DNA from: an uncultured Ruminococcus sp.
GTDB lineage: Bacteria; Bacillota; Clostridia; Lachnospirales; Lachnospiraceae
Reading direction: 5' to 3'
DNA: 64,000 nucleotides
Assembly: GCA_900541505.1 (NCBI GenBank)
Contig: UQKK01000001.1
Coordinates: 124,001-188,000 of the forward strand
Shown: piece by piece, positions 1 through 9,056 of the stretch
How the letters are laid out: every line of letters begins with the position of its first letter
Position numbering within the stretch: position 1 is the first letter of the stretch
Program-made: the position numbers and the translations under genes
Notes under the pieces: generated by a model
The model's input: the letters and a program-made list of their open reading frames with translations, nothing else
Databases searched by the model: none
Told to the model about the DNA's origin: nothing

Positions 1-1784
1 TTCACAGTATCCACACCCACATGTATCAGAAGCTCCCCGCCTGTCGGCGTTGTCATACACACGGCATGACCGGTATCGAAAATGTTGATAACTTCCCCAT
101 CGCAGGGCGCCAGAATCTTTCCATTGGATGGTTCCACCGGGATTGTCGTCCCAAGCATCTCGGATGCGAACGTCTCGTCACTCACTTCTGTAAGCGGAAT
201 CAGCTTTCCTTCCACCGGAGTCACCAGTTCTTCTGAAGATGTGTTTCCACCTCCAAGCGCTGCGGAGTCCGCCGTATGATTTTCCGTCTCTGCTGACTCT
301 GCCGCAGTGTTTCCTGCAATACTGCCCTGTACCTCGTTTCCTTCGCTGCCGCTCAGCATCGGAGTCCCCTCACTATTCTGCCTTGCGCTCTCCTTTCCAT
401 TCTTCACTTGGTCTTTGTAGAGGACAAAGGAAAGAGCGAAAGCCACGCCGACAGCAATCAGCATTTCAATGATATATTGTACCGGTTCCTCCAGACACAG
501 AAGAATACCAAAGATACCTGTAACGCCTGTTCCCTTGGCTCCAAGCTGTACGATAGAAGCATAGAGCGCGCCGCATCCACCGCCGATACATCCTGCGATA
601 AATGGTTTTAAAAATCTTAAGTTCACGCCGAAGATTGCCGGCTCTGTGATTCCCATAAATGCACTCAAAGAAGAAGGAAGTGCCAAGGACTTGATTTTCT
701 TATCCTTTGACTTCACTGCTACCGCCAGCGCTGCCGCTCCCTGGGCGATGTTCGCCGCACTCGCAAGAGGGAGCCAATATGTAACGCCATACTGCGCAAT
801 CTGGCCGATGTCAATGGCTGTATACATCTGATGGATACCTGTGACAACGGTAGGCGCGTACAGAGAACCCATGACCAGACTTCCCAGTCCCAGCGGAAGG
901 GTCAGAAGCCACTGGATTCCGCCGAGAATTGCATTCTCTGCCCAGACGAAAACCGGACCGATGACGGACAGTGTCAGATATCCTGTCACAAACACACTAA
1001 CAAGAGGCGTGACAAACAAGTCCAGGACTTCCGGGACAATCTTATGGAGCTTCTTCTCAATCACAGAGAGTACCCACACTGCGATGACCACCGGAATCAC
1101 ATGCCCCTGGTATCCCACCATGTCAATATCATACAACCCGAAGAACACGGACTGTGTCTGCTGTACCCCTTCTGTAGCGACAGTGTATGCGTTCTGCAAA
1201 CTGGGATTAATCATAATCATGCCGATAACTGCTCCCAGATACGGATTTGCGCCAAATGCCTTCGCCGCTGAAAACGCAATCAATATCTGCAGGAAGGTGT
1301 ATGCCGTGTTGCTGAACAGATTGGCAAATACATAAATGGAACTGCTCGTATCCATGCTGAGGAAACCGTTGTTAATCATGAAATCCAGAGAATTCATGAT
1401 TCCCATGAGAAATCCGCTCGCCACGATTGCAGGTATGATAGGCACGAAAATATCTCCCAAAAGCTTGATTGCCCTCAGAAATATATTCTGCTTCTGGGCT
1501 GCCGCCTCTTTTGCCTCCGCTTTGGAGCTGGCTGTAATCCCCGCAATCGAGATAAACTCATCAAACACCTTGTTTACCGTGCCTGTCCCCAGGATAATCT
1601 GGAGCTGCCCGGATGCCTCAAACACTCCTTTGACACCGTCAATATTCTCCAGGGCTTCTTTGTCTGCCTTGCTGTTGTCCGCGATGACCAGACGGAGCCT
1701 TGTCGCACAGTGTGCGGCAGATACAATATTCTTACTCCCGCCAATCTGACCCAGGATATCCTGCGCTGTTTTCCTGTAATCCAT
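1..1784 (-). CDS. PTS sucrose-type EIIBCA permease, 3' end cut off
   Basis: Sugar-specific membrane permease of the phosphotransferase system, which imports a disaccharide and phosphorylates it. About 594 residues are visible. EIIB comes first, with phosphorylation Cys26 in AAHCATRL. It is followed by a multi-helix EIIC domain (about residues 105-440), a Ser/Glu-rich linker, and the start of a Crr-type EIIA domain ending in IHVGVDTV, which contains the expected active-site His. The stop codon lies outside the window. The layout and text most resemble sucrose-specific ScrA; trehalose or another glucoside cannot be excluded. The start at 1784 is preceded by GGAAGGGAG. The gene lies downstream of a LacI-family gene on the same strand, behind a palindromic operator, so it is probably repressed by that neighbour. 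Confidence 0.88.
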   Translation of the reverse strand, partial: MDYRKTAQDILGQIGGSKNIVSAAHCATRLRLVIADNSKADKEALENIDGVKGVFEASGQLQIILGTGTVNKVFDEFISIAGITASSKAEAKEAAAQKQNIFLRAIKLLGDIFVPIIPAIVASGFLMGIMNSLDFMINNGFLSMDTSSSIYVFANLFSNTAYTFLQILIAFSAAKAFGANPYLGAVIGMIMINPSLQNAYTVATEGVQQTQSVFFGLYDIDMVGYQGHVIPVVIAVWVLSVIEKKLHKIVPEVLDLFVTPLVSVFVTGYLTLSVIGPVFVWAENAILGGIQWLLTLPLGLGSLVMGSLYAPTVVTGIHQMYTAIDIGQIAQYGVTYWLPLASAANIAQGAAALAVAVKSKDKKIKSLALPSSLSAFMGITEPAIFGVNLRFLKPFIAGCIGGGCGALYASIVQLGAKGTGVTGIFGILLCLEEPVQYIIEMLIAVGVAFALSFVLYKDQVKNGKESARQNSEGTPMLSGSEGNEVQGSIAGNTAAESAETENHTADSAALGGGNTSSEELVTPVEGKLIPLTEVSDETFASEMLGTTIPVEPSNGKILAPCDGEVINIFDTGHAVCMTTPTGGELLIHVGVDTV

Positions 1785-1828
1785 GTCATATCTCCCTTCC
1801 TTATTTTAACTACTTTTTTCTTCACAAT

Positions 1829-1871
1829 ATCATTTACATGTGAAATCGATTTCATATCACATGTAAATGAT
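1829..1871. promoter_or_regulatory. Nested palindromic operator in front of the PTS gene
   Basis: Two concentric palindromes are seen. The outer arms at 1829-1843 and 1857-1871 are perfect 15-bp inverted copies starting ATCATTTACATG. The inner TGAAATCGATTTCA at 1841-1854 is a perfect 14-bp palindrome with the central CG typical of LacI-family operators. The site lies about 45 bp upstream of the PTS start codon. It is inferred to be bound by the regulator at 1933-2997. Confidence 0.7.
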
Positions 1872-1876
1872 AAGAA

Positions 1877-1906
1877 AAAAAATGCCATTTGTAAAGATGG
1901 CATTTT
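1877..1906 (-). terminator. Rho-independent terminator after the LacI-family gene
   Basis: On the minus strand the arms AATGCCAT and ATGGCATT enclose an 8-nt loop and are followed by a run of Ts. It sits just past the stop of the regulator gene at 1933 and separates it from the PTS gene. Confidence 0.75.
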
Positions 1907-1932
1907 TCATAAGATTATACTTTATTTTTTGT

Positions 1933-2997
1933 CTATATTGCACGAACAGAGTCCACAAAGCGAAATCCCAGTTTTATTTCCATCGGTATCTTCTCGCCCC
2001 GTTCAATCACATCCAGCAGAAGCTCTGCCCCTCGGATTCCACTTGTCTTGTACCCGAAATGGACCGTCGGGATTCCCCCTGTCGCTGCTTTGAGAAGCTG
2101 GTTGTCGCCAAATCCGGTCACCCGGATTCCTTCTCTGCCGCATTCTTTGACTGCGCGTATCGCTCCTGCGGCAATCGTATCCGTCGCGCAGCATATGATA
2201 TCGATATCACTTTCTTCGTCCAAAAGTTCTTTTGCCTTTTCATATCCTGAATCTGTCGTAAACGCGGATACCCGGATGCAGCTTTCCTCCAGCACCATTC
2301 CGCCCGCCTTGAACCCAGCCTTAAATCCGTCCTCGCGGGCAGCCCCGGCAGACTTGTCCTCTCTTGTAACCGAAATATATGCCGCCCTCCCGCGCCGCTC
2401 TTCTGTGTTCTTTTCTACACCCTTTTTTGCTCCCTGTACTGCCGCCACACTCTTTTTCTCACCCTTTACTGTGCTCTTTTCTGCGAGATATGCCGCCGCG
2501 TATTTTCCCATCGCCTTGCCCGCTTCATAATCATCATGATAAATGCAGTTGGCGTACTTCGTATGCTGTCCCACTACCACCACCGGAATCCCTGTCTCCT
2601 TTAGAAATTTCCGGTGTCCGGGCGTAATCATCGTGCCAATCAAAATGATTCCGTCCACCGGATATTTCTCGAACAAAGACAGGTAAAAGAGCTCTTTGTC
2701 TGTATTGTTGTCCGTGCTGGCAAGAAGCATATGATATCCTCTTTCCGAAAGTATCTTGCCTATCCCTTCCGTGACCCGGCTGATACTCTCGGAATTAATC
2801 TTCGGCACCACCACTCCCACCAGCTGTCCCCGCTTCGTGCGCAGAGTCCTCGCCTGGGCGGAGGGCTGATACCCCGTCTCTGAAATCACTTTTTTAATCT
2901 GCTCTTTCTTCTCCTCGCTGATATAGCCTCCGTTTAAGTATCTTGATACCGCGGAGCTGGATACACCCGCAAGCTGCGCAATTTCCTTGATTGTCAT
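1933..2997 (-). CDS. LacI-family transcriptional regulator
   Basis: A 354-aa DNA-binding repressor. An N-terminal helix-turn-helix (residues 2-22, IKEIAQLAGVSSSAVSRYL) and hinge are followed by a periplasmic-binding-protein-like effector domain (about 58-345), ending with the usual FRFVDSV text. Residues about 173-205 form a Lys/Glu-rich insertion (EKKSVAAVQGAKKGVEKNTE) in the effector domain that most LacI proteins lack. Neighbouring the sucrose-type PTS gene suggests a ScrR-like role with a sugar or sugar phosphate as inducer; this is inference. The ATG is preceded by GAAGGAAAG. A terminator follows the gene. Confidence 0.88.
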   Translation of the reverse strand: MTIKEIAQLAGVSSSAVSRYLNGGYISEEKKEQIKKVISETGYQPSAQARTLRTKRGQLVGVVVPKINSESISRVTEGIGKILSERGYHMLLASTDNNTDKELFYLSLFEKYPVDGIILIGTMITPGHRKFLKETGIPVVVVGQHTKYANCIYHDDYEAGKAMGKYAAAYLAEKSTVKGEKKSVAAVQGAKKGVEKNTEERRGRAAYISVTREDKSAGAAREDGFKAGFKAGGMVLEESCIRVSAFTTDSGYEKAKELLDEESDIDIICCATDTIAAGAIRAVKECGREGIRVTGFGDNQLLKAATGGIPTVHFGYKTSGIRGAELLLDVIERGEKIPMEIKLGFRFVDSVRAI

Positions 2998-3063
2998 GTC
3001 AATCTACCACTTTCCTTCATGTTTTATATGAGAATTGTAACACGAAATCGTTGTTCCTTTCAG

Positions 3064-4290
3064 CTAAATGATATTGCTGGGAATAAAACAGTTATCACTG
3101 TCAATCGGCATAACTTCCTCACACATGCAGACAATGCCGCCGCTCCCTCGTTTAAGCAAAGTTTTATCAATAACAGAATACTTCTTTATTTCCCGTCTGT
3201 CAGGACTTGCCGATTTTTTTATTTCAATCGGATGAATGATATCATTTTCCTCGATAAAAATATCAATCTCTTTTGCATTAGAGTCTCTGTAATAGGTAAG
3301 ATTTACCTTTGTCTTTGAATAAGCATATGTCTTTACAAATTCCATAACAACATAGTTTTCATAATAATAACCACTTGCAGCGCCGTTCATCAGCGTTTCC
3401 GGAGACAGCCACATTGACAGATATGCCGCAAGTGCTGTATCACAGAAATAGAGTTTTGGCATTTTAACAAGTCGTTTCAGCTCATTATTTTCATATGGTT
3501 TAAGAAGATATACAATTCCAAGCCCTTCTAAAACATGCAGCCAAGCCTTTGCTGTAGGTTCTGATATCTCAGCTGCTTCAGCTAATGTGGAATAGTTGAC
3601 CTGCTGAGATATCAAAGCCGCACACGCGCTTAAAAACTTTGAAAATCTTACAGTATCACTCACACCCCCGGCTTCTACTGCGTCGCGCATAAGATATGTT
3701 TCTACATAAGAATTGAAATATTCTTCTCGTATCTCCGCATCAACATTCTGAACATCCGGCATTCCCCCCGTCCAAATATGCCTATAAACATTGATGATAT
3801 TATTTTTTTCAAAAAGTTTCTGTCTTTTCTGCAATCCCCGCAGAGATAAATCAAGGTCATCTTCTATTAAAACCCTCTGCTTTTCCCGTTGTGAAAGACT
3901 ATACAGATTTAATATGCCAATTCTGCCTGCCAGAGTTTCTCTAACCTGTCTCATCATTTGGTATTGCTGCGAACCTGTAATCCAGAACTGTCCTTTCTCG
4001 TCGCTATTATCACACATAATCTTTATTTGCTCGAAAAGTTCCGGTGCTTTCTGAATTTCATCTATCAGTATCGGTGGCTGATAGGTTTGAAAAAACAATA
4101 CCGGGTCACTCTTTGCAAGGTCCCTTGCCATACGATTATCCAGGGTTACATATGTTCTGTTTGTGCCTTCTGCCAAATGCTTCAGCATTGTTGTTTTTCC
4201 GACCTGCCTTGCTCCGGTTACTAAAACAGCCTTAAAATGACAATTCATCTTAAGGAACTTCCGCTCCAATTCCCGCTTTAAATATTCCAT
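3064..4290 (-). CDS. AAA-family ATPase with DUF4143 domain
   Basis: A 408-aa P-loop ATPase of the widespread AAA_14/DUF4143 group. It shows Walker A GARQVGKTT near residue 30, a Walker B-like PPILIDEIQ, and sensor text ITGSQQY. The C-terminal half has DUF4143 features, including a restriction-endonuclease-like strand pattern EIDIFIEEND...PIEIKKS. The biological role of the family is not settled. GGAGG seven bases before the ATG at 4290 favours this start over an ATG 36 bp upstream. It stands alone between the LacI gene and the lysS terminator and has no clear partner. Confidence 0.85.
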   Translation of the reverse strand: MEYLKRELERKFLKMNCHFKAVLVTGARQVGKTTMLKHLAEGTNRTYVTLDNRMARDLAKSDPVLFFQTYQPPILIDEIQKAPELFEQIKIMCDNSDEKGQFWITGSQQYQMMRQVRETLAGRIGILNLYSLSQREKQRVLIEDDLDLSLRGLQKRQKLFEKNNIINVYRHIWTGGMPDVQNVDAEIREEYFNSYVETYLMRDAVEAGGVSDTVRFSKFLSACAALISQQVNYSTLAEAAEISEPTAKAWLHVLEGLGIVYLLKPYENNELKRLVKMPKLYFCDTALAAYLSMWLSPETLMNGAASGYYYENYVVMEFVKTYAYSKTKVNLTYYRDSNAKEIDIFIEENDIIHPIEIKKSASPDRREIKKYSVIDKTLLKRGSGGIVCMCEEVMPIDSDNCFIPSNII

Positions 4291-4434
4291 AATACGGCCT
4301 CCGTTTTTAGGATATTCTAAAGTCAACTTTATATTATCATAAACTTTGATTATAAGTCAATTCATTCTTTTAGTATGTACCATTCCACTCTCGTCCATAT
4401 CTATATCTTATGGAAATACCAAATACATATGTAT

Positions 4435-4472
4435 CAAAAAAGACCTTGAAAGAGCTTTTTCTCTCAAGGTCT
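4435..4472 (-). terminator. Rho-independent terminator of lysS
   Basis: On the minus strand AGACCTTGA pairs with TCAAGGTCT, extended by AGAG/CTCT around a short loop, and is followed by TTTTTT. It lies about 80 bp past the lysS stop codon. Confidence 0.85.
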
Positions 4473-4555
4473 GTCATTTAGTGTAAGTGTCACACGATTT
4501 TAACCATTTATAATCGGATTAAGAGTTTAATCATTTTGTCCCCCAAAGGTACATC

Positions 4556-6517
4556 TTAATACAACTTCGCTCCCGCCGGTATCCTATCGTCCACCATCAG
4601 CAGGTTCAGTCCTTCATGACCGTCTTCTTCATGTACCGCGCTAATCAACATACCGCAGGAATCGATTCCCATCATCGCCCTCGGCGGCAGGTTTACGATA
4701 GCAATACAAGTCTTTCCGACAAGTTCTTCCGGCTCGTAATACTCGTGAATACCGCTTAAAATCACACGGTCTTTGCTCTCACCATCGTCTAATGTAAACT
4801 TCAAAAGCTTCTTGGACTTCGGCACTGCCTCACAAGCCAAAACTTTCACCGCGCGGAAATCGGACTTGCTGAATGTCTCAAAGTCCACCATCTCCTCAAA
4901 GATGGGTTCAATCTTTACATTGGAGAAGTCCACCACCGGAGCTGTGTTTACGGCTTCTGCTGTCTTATTTTCTGCCTTTGCAGCCGCTGTTTTTGCCTGC
5001 GCTGCATTGTTCGCCTCATTCTTTGCCGCACCCAGTGATTTCATGGTTGGAAAGAGCAGCACATCTCTGATTGCTGCGGAGTCTGTCAGCAGCATACACA
5101 TTCTGTCGATACCGAACCCGATTCCTCCTGTAGGCGGCATACCAATCTCCAGCGCGTTGAGGAAGTCTTCATCTGTCGTATTTGCCTCCTCGTCACCCTG
5201 TGCCAGCAATTCTTCCTGTGCTTTAAAGCGTTCTCTCTGGTCAATGGGGTCATTTAACTCGGAGTATGCGTTCGCCATCTCCCAGCCGTTCATGAAGAAC
5301 TCAAAACGCTCTACATAATCGGGATTTTCCGGTTTCTTCTTTGTCAGCGGAGATATCTCAATCGGATGGTCTGTCACAAAGGTCGGCTGAATCAGATGCT
5401 CCTCCGCAAATTCCTCGAAGAACAAAGAGAGGATGTCCCCTTTCTTGTGATGCTCTTCAAACTCTACATTGTGCTCTTTTGCCAGCGCTCTCGCCTGCTC
5501 CAGCGTCTCCACTTCATTCCAGTCCACGCCGGCGTATTTCTTCACCGCATCGACCATGGTGATGCGCTCAAACGGCTTACCTAAATCCATCTCCACACCG
5601 TTGTAAACAATGGTGGTAGTGCCAAGCACTTCCTGCGCCACATAGCGGTACAATTTCTCTGTCAAATCCATCATGCCGTTATAATCCGTATATGCCTGAT
5701 ATAACTCCATAAGAGTAAACTCCGGGTTGTGTCTGGTGTCCAGTCCCTCATTTCGGAACACTCTTCCGATTTCATAGACTCTCTCCATTCCCCCGACAAT
5801 CAGACGTTTCAGGTACAATTCCAGTGAAATGCGCAGCTTGAAATCTTCATCCAGAGCATTGAAGTGAGTCTCAAAGGGTCTTGCCGCAGCGCCCCCGGCG
5901 TTGCTCACCAGCATCGGAGTCTCCACTTCCATAAATCCTTCCCCGTCCAGATAGCGGCGGATAGCGCTTAAGATTTTAGAGCGTTTGATAAAGGTATCTT
6001 TTACATCCGGATTCATAATCAAATCCACATATCTCTGACGGTAACGGATATCCGTGTTTGTCAGCCCGTGGAACTTCTCCGGCAATATCTGAAGGCTCTT
6101 GGAGAGCAGGGTCACAGAAGATGCATGGATGGAGATTTCCCCGGTCTTGGTCTTGAACACTTCACCGACGATTCCGATGATATCACCTACATCCAGTTTC
6201 TTAAATTCTTTATAATTCTCGTCTCCCACGCTGTCTCGCGCCACGTAGGACTGAATGTTGCCTTTCAAATCCTGGACATTGCAAAAAGAAGCCTTTCCCA
6301 TCACACGCTTGGACATCATTCGCCCTGCGATGGATACCTGTTTTCCTTCCAGGTTTTCAAAATCTTCTCTAATCTGTACACTGTGAATCGTCTGCTCATA
6401 TTTTGTGATGACAAACGGGTCTTTACCATTCGCCTGAAGTTCTGCCAGCTTCTCGCGGCGAACCTTTCTCAACTGGTTCAAATCTGGTTCCTGTACCTTT
6501 TTCTGCTGTTCAGCCAC
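4556..6517 (-). CDS. lysS: Lysyl-tRNA synthetase (class II) with C-terminal tRNA-binding domain
   Basis: Charges tRNA-Lys with lysine. The protein is 653 aa: an OB-fold anticodon-binding domain (about 1-140), then the class II catalytic core with motif 2 VFRNEGLDTRHNPEFT and motif 3 GFGIDRMCML. An Ala/Lys-rich linker (about residues 505-535) leads to a further domain of about 115 residues. That domain carries SKSDFRAVKVLACEAVPKSK and NLPPRAMMGIDSCGM, typical of the Trbp111/EMAP-II tRNA-binding fold usually seen at the end of methionyl-tRNA synthetase. A GTG start at 6517 is chosen because AAAGGAG precedes it and it gives the usual MAEQQ N-terminus; an ATG 33 bp upstream lacks a comparable site. 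It is the last gene after greA. Confidence 0.95.
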   Translation of the reverse strand: MAEQQKKVQEPDLNQLRKVRREKLAELQANGKDPFVITKYEQTIHSVQIREDFENLEGKQVSIAGRMMSKRVMGKASFCNVQDLKGNIQSYVARDSVGDENYKEFKKLDVGDIIGIVGEVFKTKTGEISIHASSVTLLSKSLQILPEKFHGLTNTDIRYRQRYVDLIMNPDVKDTFIKRSKILSAIRRYLDGEGFMEVETPMLVSNAGGAAARPFETHFNALDEDFKLRISLELYLKRLIVGGMERVYEIGRVFRNEGLDTRHNPEFTLMELYQAYTDYNGMMDLTEKLYRYVAQEVLGTTTIVYNGVEMDLGKPFERITMVDAVKKYAGVDWNEVETLEQARALAKEHNVEFEEHHKKGDILSLFFEEFAEEHLIQPTFVTDHPIEISPLTKKKPENPDYVERFEFFMNGWEMANAYSELNDPIDQRERFKAQEELLAQGDEEANTTDEDFLNALEIGMPPTGGIGFGIDRMCMLLTDSAAIRDVLLFPTMKSLGAAKNEANNAAQAKTAAAKAENKTAEAVNTAPVVDFSNVKIEPIFEEMVDFETFSKSDFRAVKVLACEAVPKSKKLLKFTLDDGESKDRVILSGIHEYYEPEELVGKTCIAIVNLPPRAMMGIDSCGMLISAVHEEDGHEGLNLLMVDDRIPAGAKLY

Positions 6518-6549
6518 TGCTTTCTCCTTTCTCTCCATAAGGGAATACA

Positions 6550-6599
6550 AGACCCCTTGCGTCAGGAGTCTTTATGCACTCTCCTGATGAATGGGGTCT
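6550..6599 (-). other. Nested stem-loop in the greA-lysS gap
   Basis: Outer arms AGACCCC/GGGGTCT and inner arms TCAGGAG/CTCCTGA are separated by symmetric 5-nt internal loops, with a 12-nt apical loop. There is no good U-tract on either strand. It lies directly upstream of the lysS ribosome binding site, so a role in lysS expression or mRNA processing is possible but unproven. Confidence 0.45.
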
Positions 6600-6688
6600 G
6601 TAAATCTTCTCTGTTTCACTGCCTGGTGAAATGCCTTAAAACCTCTCCGCTCCCGCGCTGCGGCAGCAATTATAGATGTTCTTTAATC

Positions 6689-7174
6689 CTACATAGAACG
6701 GCTGATATCCAATACCTTGTACTGGATGACTCCAGCCTGTGTCTCCACATCGACTGTATCTCCGACTTTTTTGCCCATAAGCGCCTGTCCTACCGGAGAC
6801 TCGTTGGAAATCTTACCTTCCAGACTGTTCGCCTCTGTGGAGCCGACAATCTTAAATTCCATATCTTCATCATATGTGATGTCGAACACTTTAACCGTGC
6901 AGCCTACATTGATTTTATCAAAGTCCACTTCGTCCTCAACGACAACCTCGGCGTTCTTGAGAATACCTTCCAGTTCCTCAATTCTCGCCTCAATGTCTCT
7001 CTGCTCATCCTTCGCCGCATCATACTCAGCGTTCTCGGATAAGTCTCCCTGCTCTCTCGCCTCTTTGATTTTCTGCGCAACTTCTTTTCTTTTGACTACT
7101 TTCAGATTCTCAAGCTCGTCCTCCAGAGCCTTCAGACCTGCGTATGTCAGCAGTCTCTTCTTTGCCTCTGCCAT
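6689..7174 (-). CDS. greA: Transcription elongation factor GreA
   Basis: Rescues backtracked RNA polymerase by stimulating transcript cleavage. The 161-aa length matches the family. The N-terminal coiled coil carries the tip motif GDLSENAEYDAAKDEQ with its acidic residues, and the C-terminal FKBP-like domain shows ESPVGQALMGKKVGD. The start MAEAKKRLL is chosen for its GAGG site and family N-terminus; an in-frame extension upstream (to 7258) has no family counterpart. It lies between dusB and lysS on the same strand, a common clostridial arrangement. Confidence 0.95.
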   Translation of the reverse strand: MAEAKKRLLTYAGLKALEDELENLKVVKRKEVAQKIKEAREQGDLSENAEYDAAKDEQRDIEARIEELEGILKNAEVVVEDEVDFDKINVGCTVKVFDITYDEDMEFKIVGSTEANSLEGKISNESPVGQALMGKKVGDTVDVETQAGVIQYKVLDISRSM

Positions 7175-7292
7175 TGTTACCTCTGCTTCCTTTCTTTCAC
7201 GTATTTTCTTACTATATAAATCGCAGGGAACAGTGCTCCCGTGCTCCATTCTTTTCAATTATATTTCACAATTTCAATATTATACCCAATCC

Positions 7293-8252
7293 CTATAATG
7301 ATGTCAAGAGATTTTCCAGTTCTGGATAAGACTCTACTGTATTAATCTTTTCCCGCAGTTTTGCGGCTCCGCGTAGCCCTTTGGTGTACCATGCCACGTG
7401 CTTTCTCATCTCCCGGATTCCGGTGTAATCCCCCTTATATTCGATGAGCAGACGGGCGTGTCTGAGCATCGTGTCCCGTATCCGGGAAATGTCTGGTCTG
7501 GGCGGAATTTCCCCTGTCTTTTCATAGGTACTTAATTCGGAAAATATCCAGGGATTCCCCTGCGCGCCGCGGGCGACCATGACCCCGTCGCACCCGGTGA
7601 CTTTCTGTATCTCCACCGCTTTCTGCGCGGAAGTGACATCCCCGTTTCCAATCACGGGAATCTTAACTGCCTCCTTGACCTGGCGGATGATATCCCAATC
7701 CGCCTTCCCACTGTAGTACTGCTCCCTTGTCCTGCCGTGCACCGCCACCGCCGAAGCGCCTGCCTCCTCTATCACCTTTGCGATTTCCACGGCATTGACA
7801 TGTGTTTCGTCAAACCCTTTGCGGATTTTCACCGTCACCGGCTTTTCGATTGCCTTCACCACAGCGCTCACCAGCTCATAGACAAGCTTGGGGTTTTTCA
7901 TGAGAGCGGAACCTTCGCCGTTTTTTACGACCTTCGGAACCGGGCATCCCATATTGATATCCAAAATAGCAAAGGGGCGCTCTTCTATCCTTTTTGCCAT
8001 CTCGCTTACAATCTTCGGGTCTGAACCGAAAAGCTGCAGGGAGGCGGGCATTTCTTCCGGGTGAATCGTTAAAAGGCTCTCTGTATTTTTATTGTTGTAC
8101 AAAATCCCCTTCGCGCTGACCATCTCCATACAGACAAGCCCGGCGCCCTGCTCTTTGCACAGCAAGCGAAATGGCAGGTCTGTCACGCCTGCCATGGGTC
8201 CCAGTATATAACAATTGTCCAGTGTCACATTGCCTATCGTTAAGTGTTTCAT
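7293..8252 (-). CDS. dusB: tRNA-dihydrouridine synthase DusB
   Basis: An FMN-dependent enzyme that reduces uridines in the tRNA D-loop. It has 319 aa and a TIM barrel. Characteristic text includes LGPMAGVTDLPFR near the N-terminus, DINMGCPVPKVVKNGEGSAL with the catalytic Cys, VKIRKGFD, VHGRTREQYY, GNGDVTS and ARGAQGNPW. It follows coaX by 13 bp and precedes greA by about 120 bp. Confidence 0.95.
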   Translation of the reverse strand: MKHLTIGNVTLDNCYILGPMAGVTDLPFRLLCKEQGAGLVCMEMVSAKGILYNNKNTESLLTIHPEEMPASLQLFGSDPKIVSEMAKRIEERPFAILDINMGCPVPKVVKNGEGSALMKNPKLVYELVSAVVKAIEKPVTVKIRKGFDETHVNAVEIAKVIEEAGASAVAVHGRTREQYYSGKADWDIIRQVKEAVKIPVIGNGDVTSAQKAVEIQKVTGCDGVMVARGAQGNPWIFSELSTYEKTGEIPPRPDISRIRDTMLRHARLLIEYKGDYTGIREMRKHVAWYTKGLRGAAKLREKINTVESYPELENLLTSL

Positions 8253-8265
8253 CTCTATTATCCCA

Positions 8266-9036
8266 TTATTTCCTGTTTTTATGATAAATCAGACGCAGAC
8301 CATTGAGGGTGAGCTGCGGGTCGTAGGAATCGATACTGTCTGTGGAATCCGCGATGATTTTTCCCAGCCCTCCTGTGGCAATGACCGCGATATTCTCATA
8401 GGGAGCTTCCCTCTTTATCTGCTCTATGATGTATTCTGTCTGCCCGATGGCGCCGTAAACCAGTCCTGCCTGCATACTGCTGATAGTCTCTTTTGCCAGA
8501 ATGGATTTCGGCTTCTTGATTTCCACTGCCGGCAGCATCGCCGTCCCGCCCCACAGGGAGCGTCCCGCTGTCTCAATCCCCGGCGCTGTAATTCCCGCCT
8601 CAAATGTGCCGTCCGGTCCTATCAAATCATAAGTAGTTGCTGTACCGAAGTCCACAACAATGACCGCGCCTTTTGCCAGCTCGTACGCCGCCACCGCATC
8701 CACGATACGGTCGGGTCCGATTTCCTTCGGATTTTCCGTCACAATGCGAAGCCCTGTCTTGATTCCGGCGGAGACGACCAGAGGTCTCACTTCCAGATAT
8801 TTGATGATTCCGTTTGTCAGCGAATGCATGATATCCGGCACCACCGAAGCGATGATGACCGCATGGATATCCTTGGAGGAAATATCCCTGTGCTCCAGGA
8901 TTCCGCAGATGGTAAATCCATATTCATCGGAAGTCCTCGCCTGTTTCGTCGTCATGCGAAACGTGCCTATGAGCTCTTCCTCCTCAAACACGCCCATCGT
9001 AATATTGGTATTTCCCACATCAATCGTCAGCAGCAT
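8266..9036 (-). CDS. coaX: Type III pantothenate kinase
   Basis: Catalyses ATP-dependent phosphorylation of pantothenate, the first step of coenzyme A synthesis. The 256-aa protein begins MLLTIDVGNTN (ASKHA phosphate-1 motif) and contains GPDRIVDAVAAYE, VVDFGTATTYD and PGIETAGRSLW, all diagnostic for CoaX. AGGAGGAAGAAA before the ATG at 9036 decides the start over an upstream in-frame ATG. It follows a DUF6145-like gene closely. Confidence 0.95.
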   Translation of the reverse strand: MLLTIDVGNTNITMGVFEEEELIGTFRMTTKQARTSDEYGFTICGILEHRDISSKDIHAVIIASVVPDIMHSLTNGIIKYLEVRPLVVSAGIKTGLRIVTENPKEIGPDRIVDAVAAYELAKGAVIVVDFGTATTYDLIGPDGTFEAGITAPGIETAGRSLWGGTAMLPAVEIKKPKSILAKETISSMQAGLVYGAIGQTEYIIEQIKREAPYENIAVIATGGLGKIIADSTDSIDSYDPQLTLNGLRLIYHKNRK

Positions 9037-9056
9037 TTTCTTCCTCCTATCCACGT

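Noticed and set aside
1881..1918. Third copy of the vWA-flanking repeat (frame reading ICKDGIFHKII)
   Set aside because: Only about 23 of 33 bases match and the sequence is explained by the terminator after the LacI-family gene.
6550..6688. T-box or lysine riboswitch upstream of lysS
   Set aside because: No T-box consensus or L-box core could be found; only the nested stem is present.
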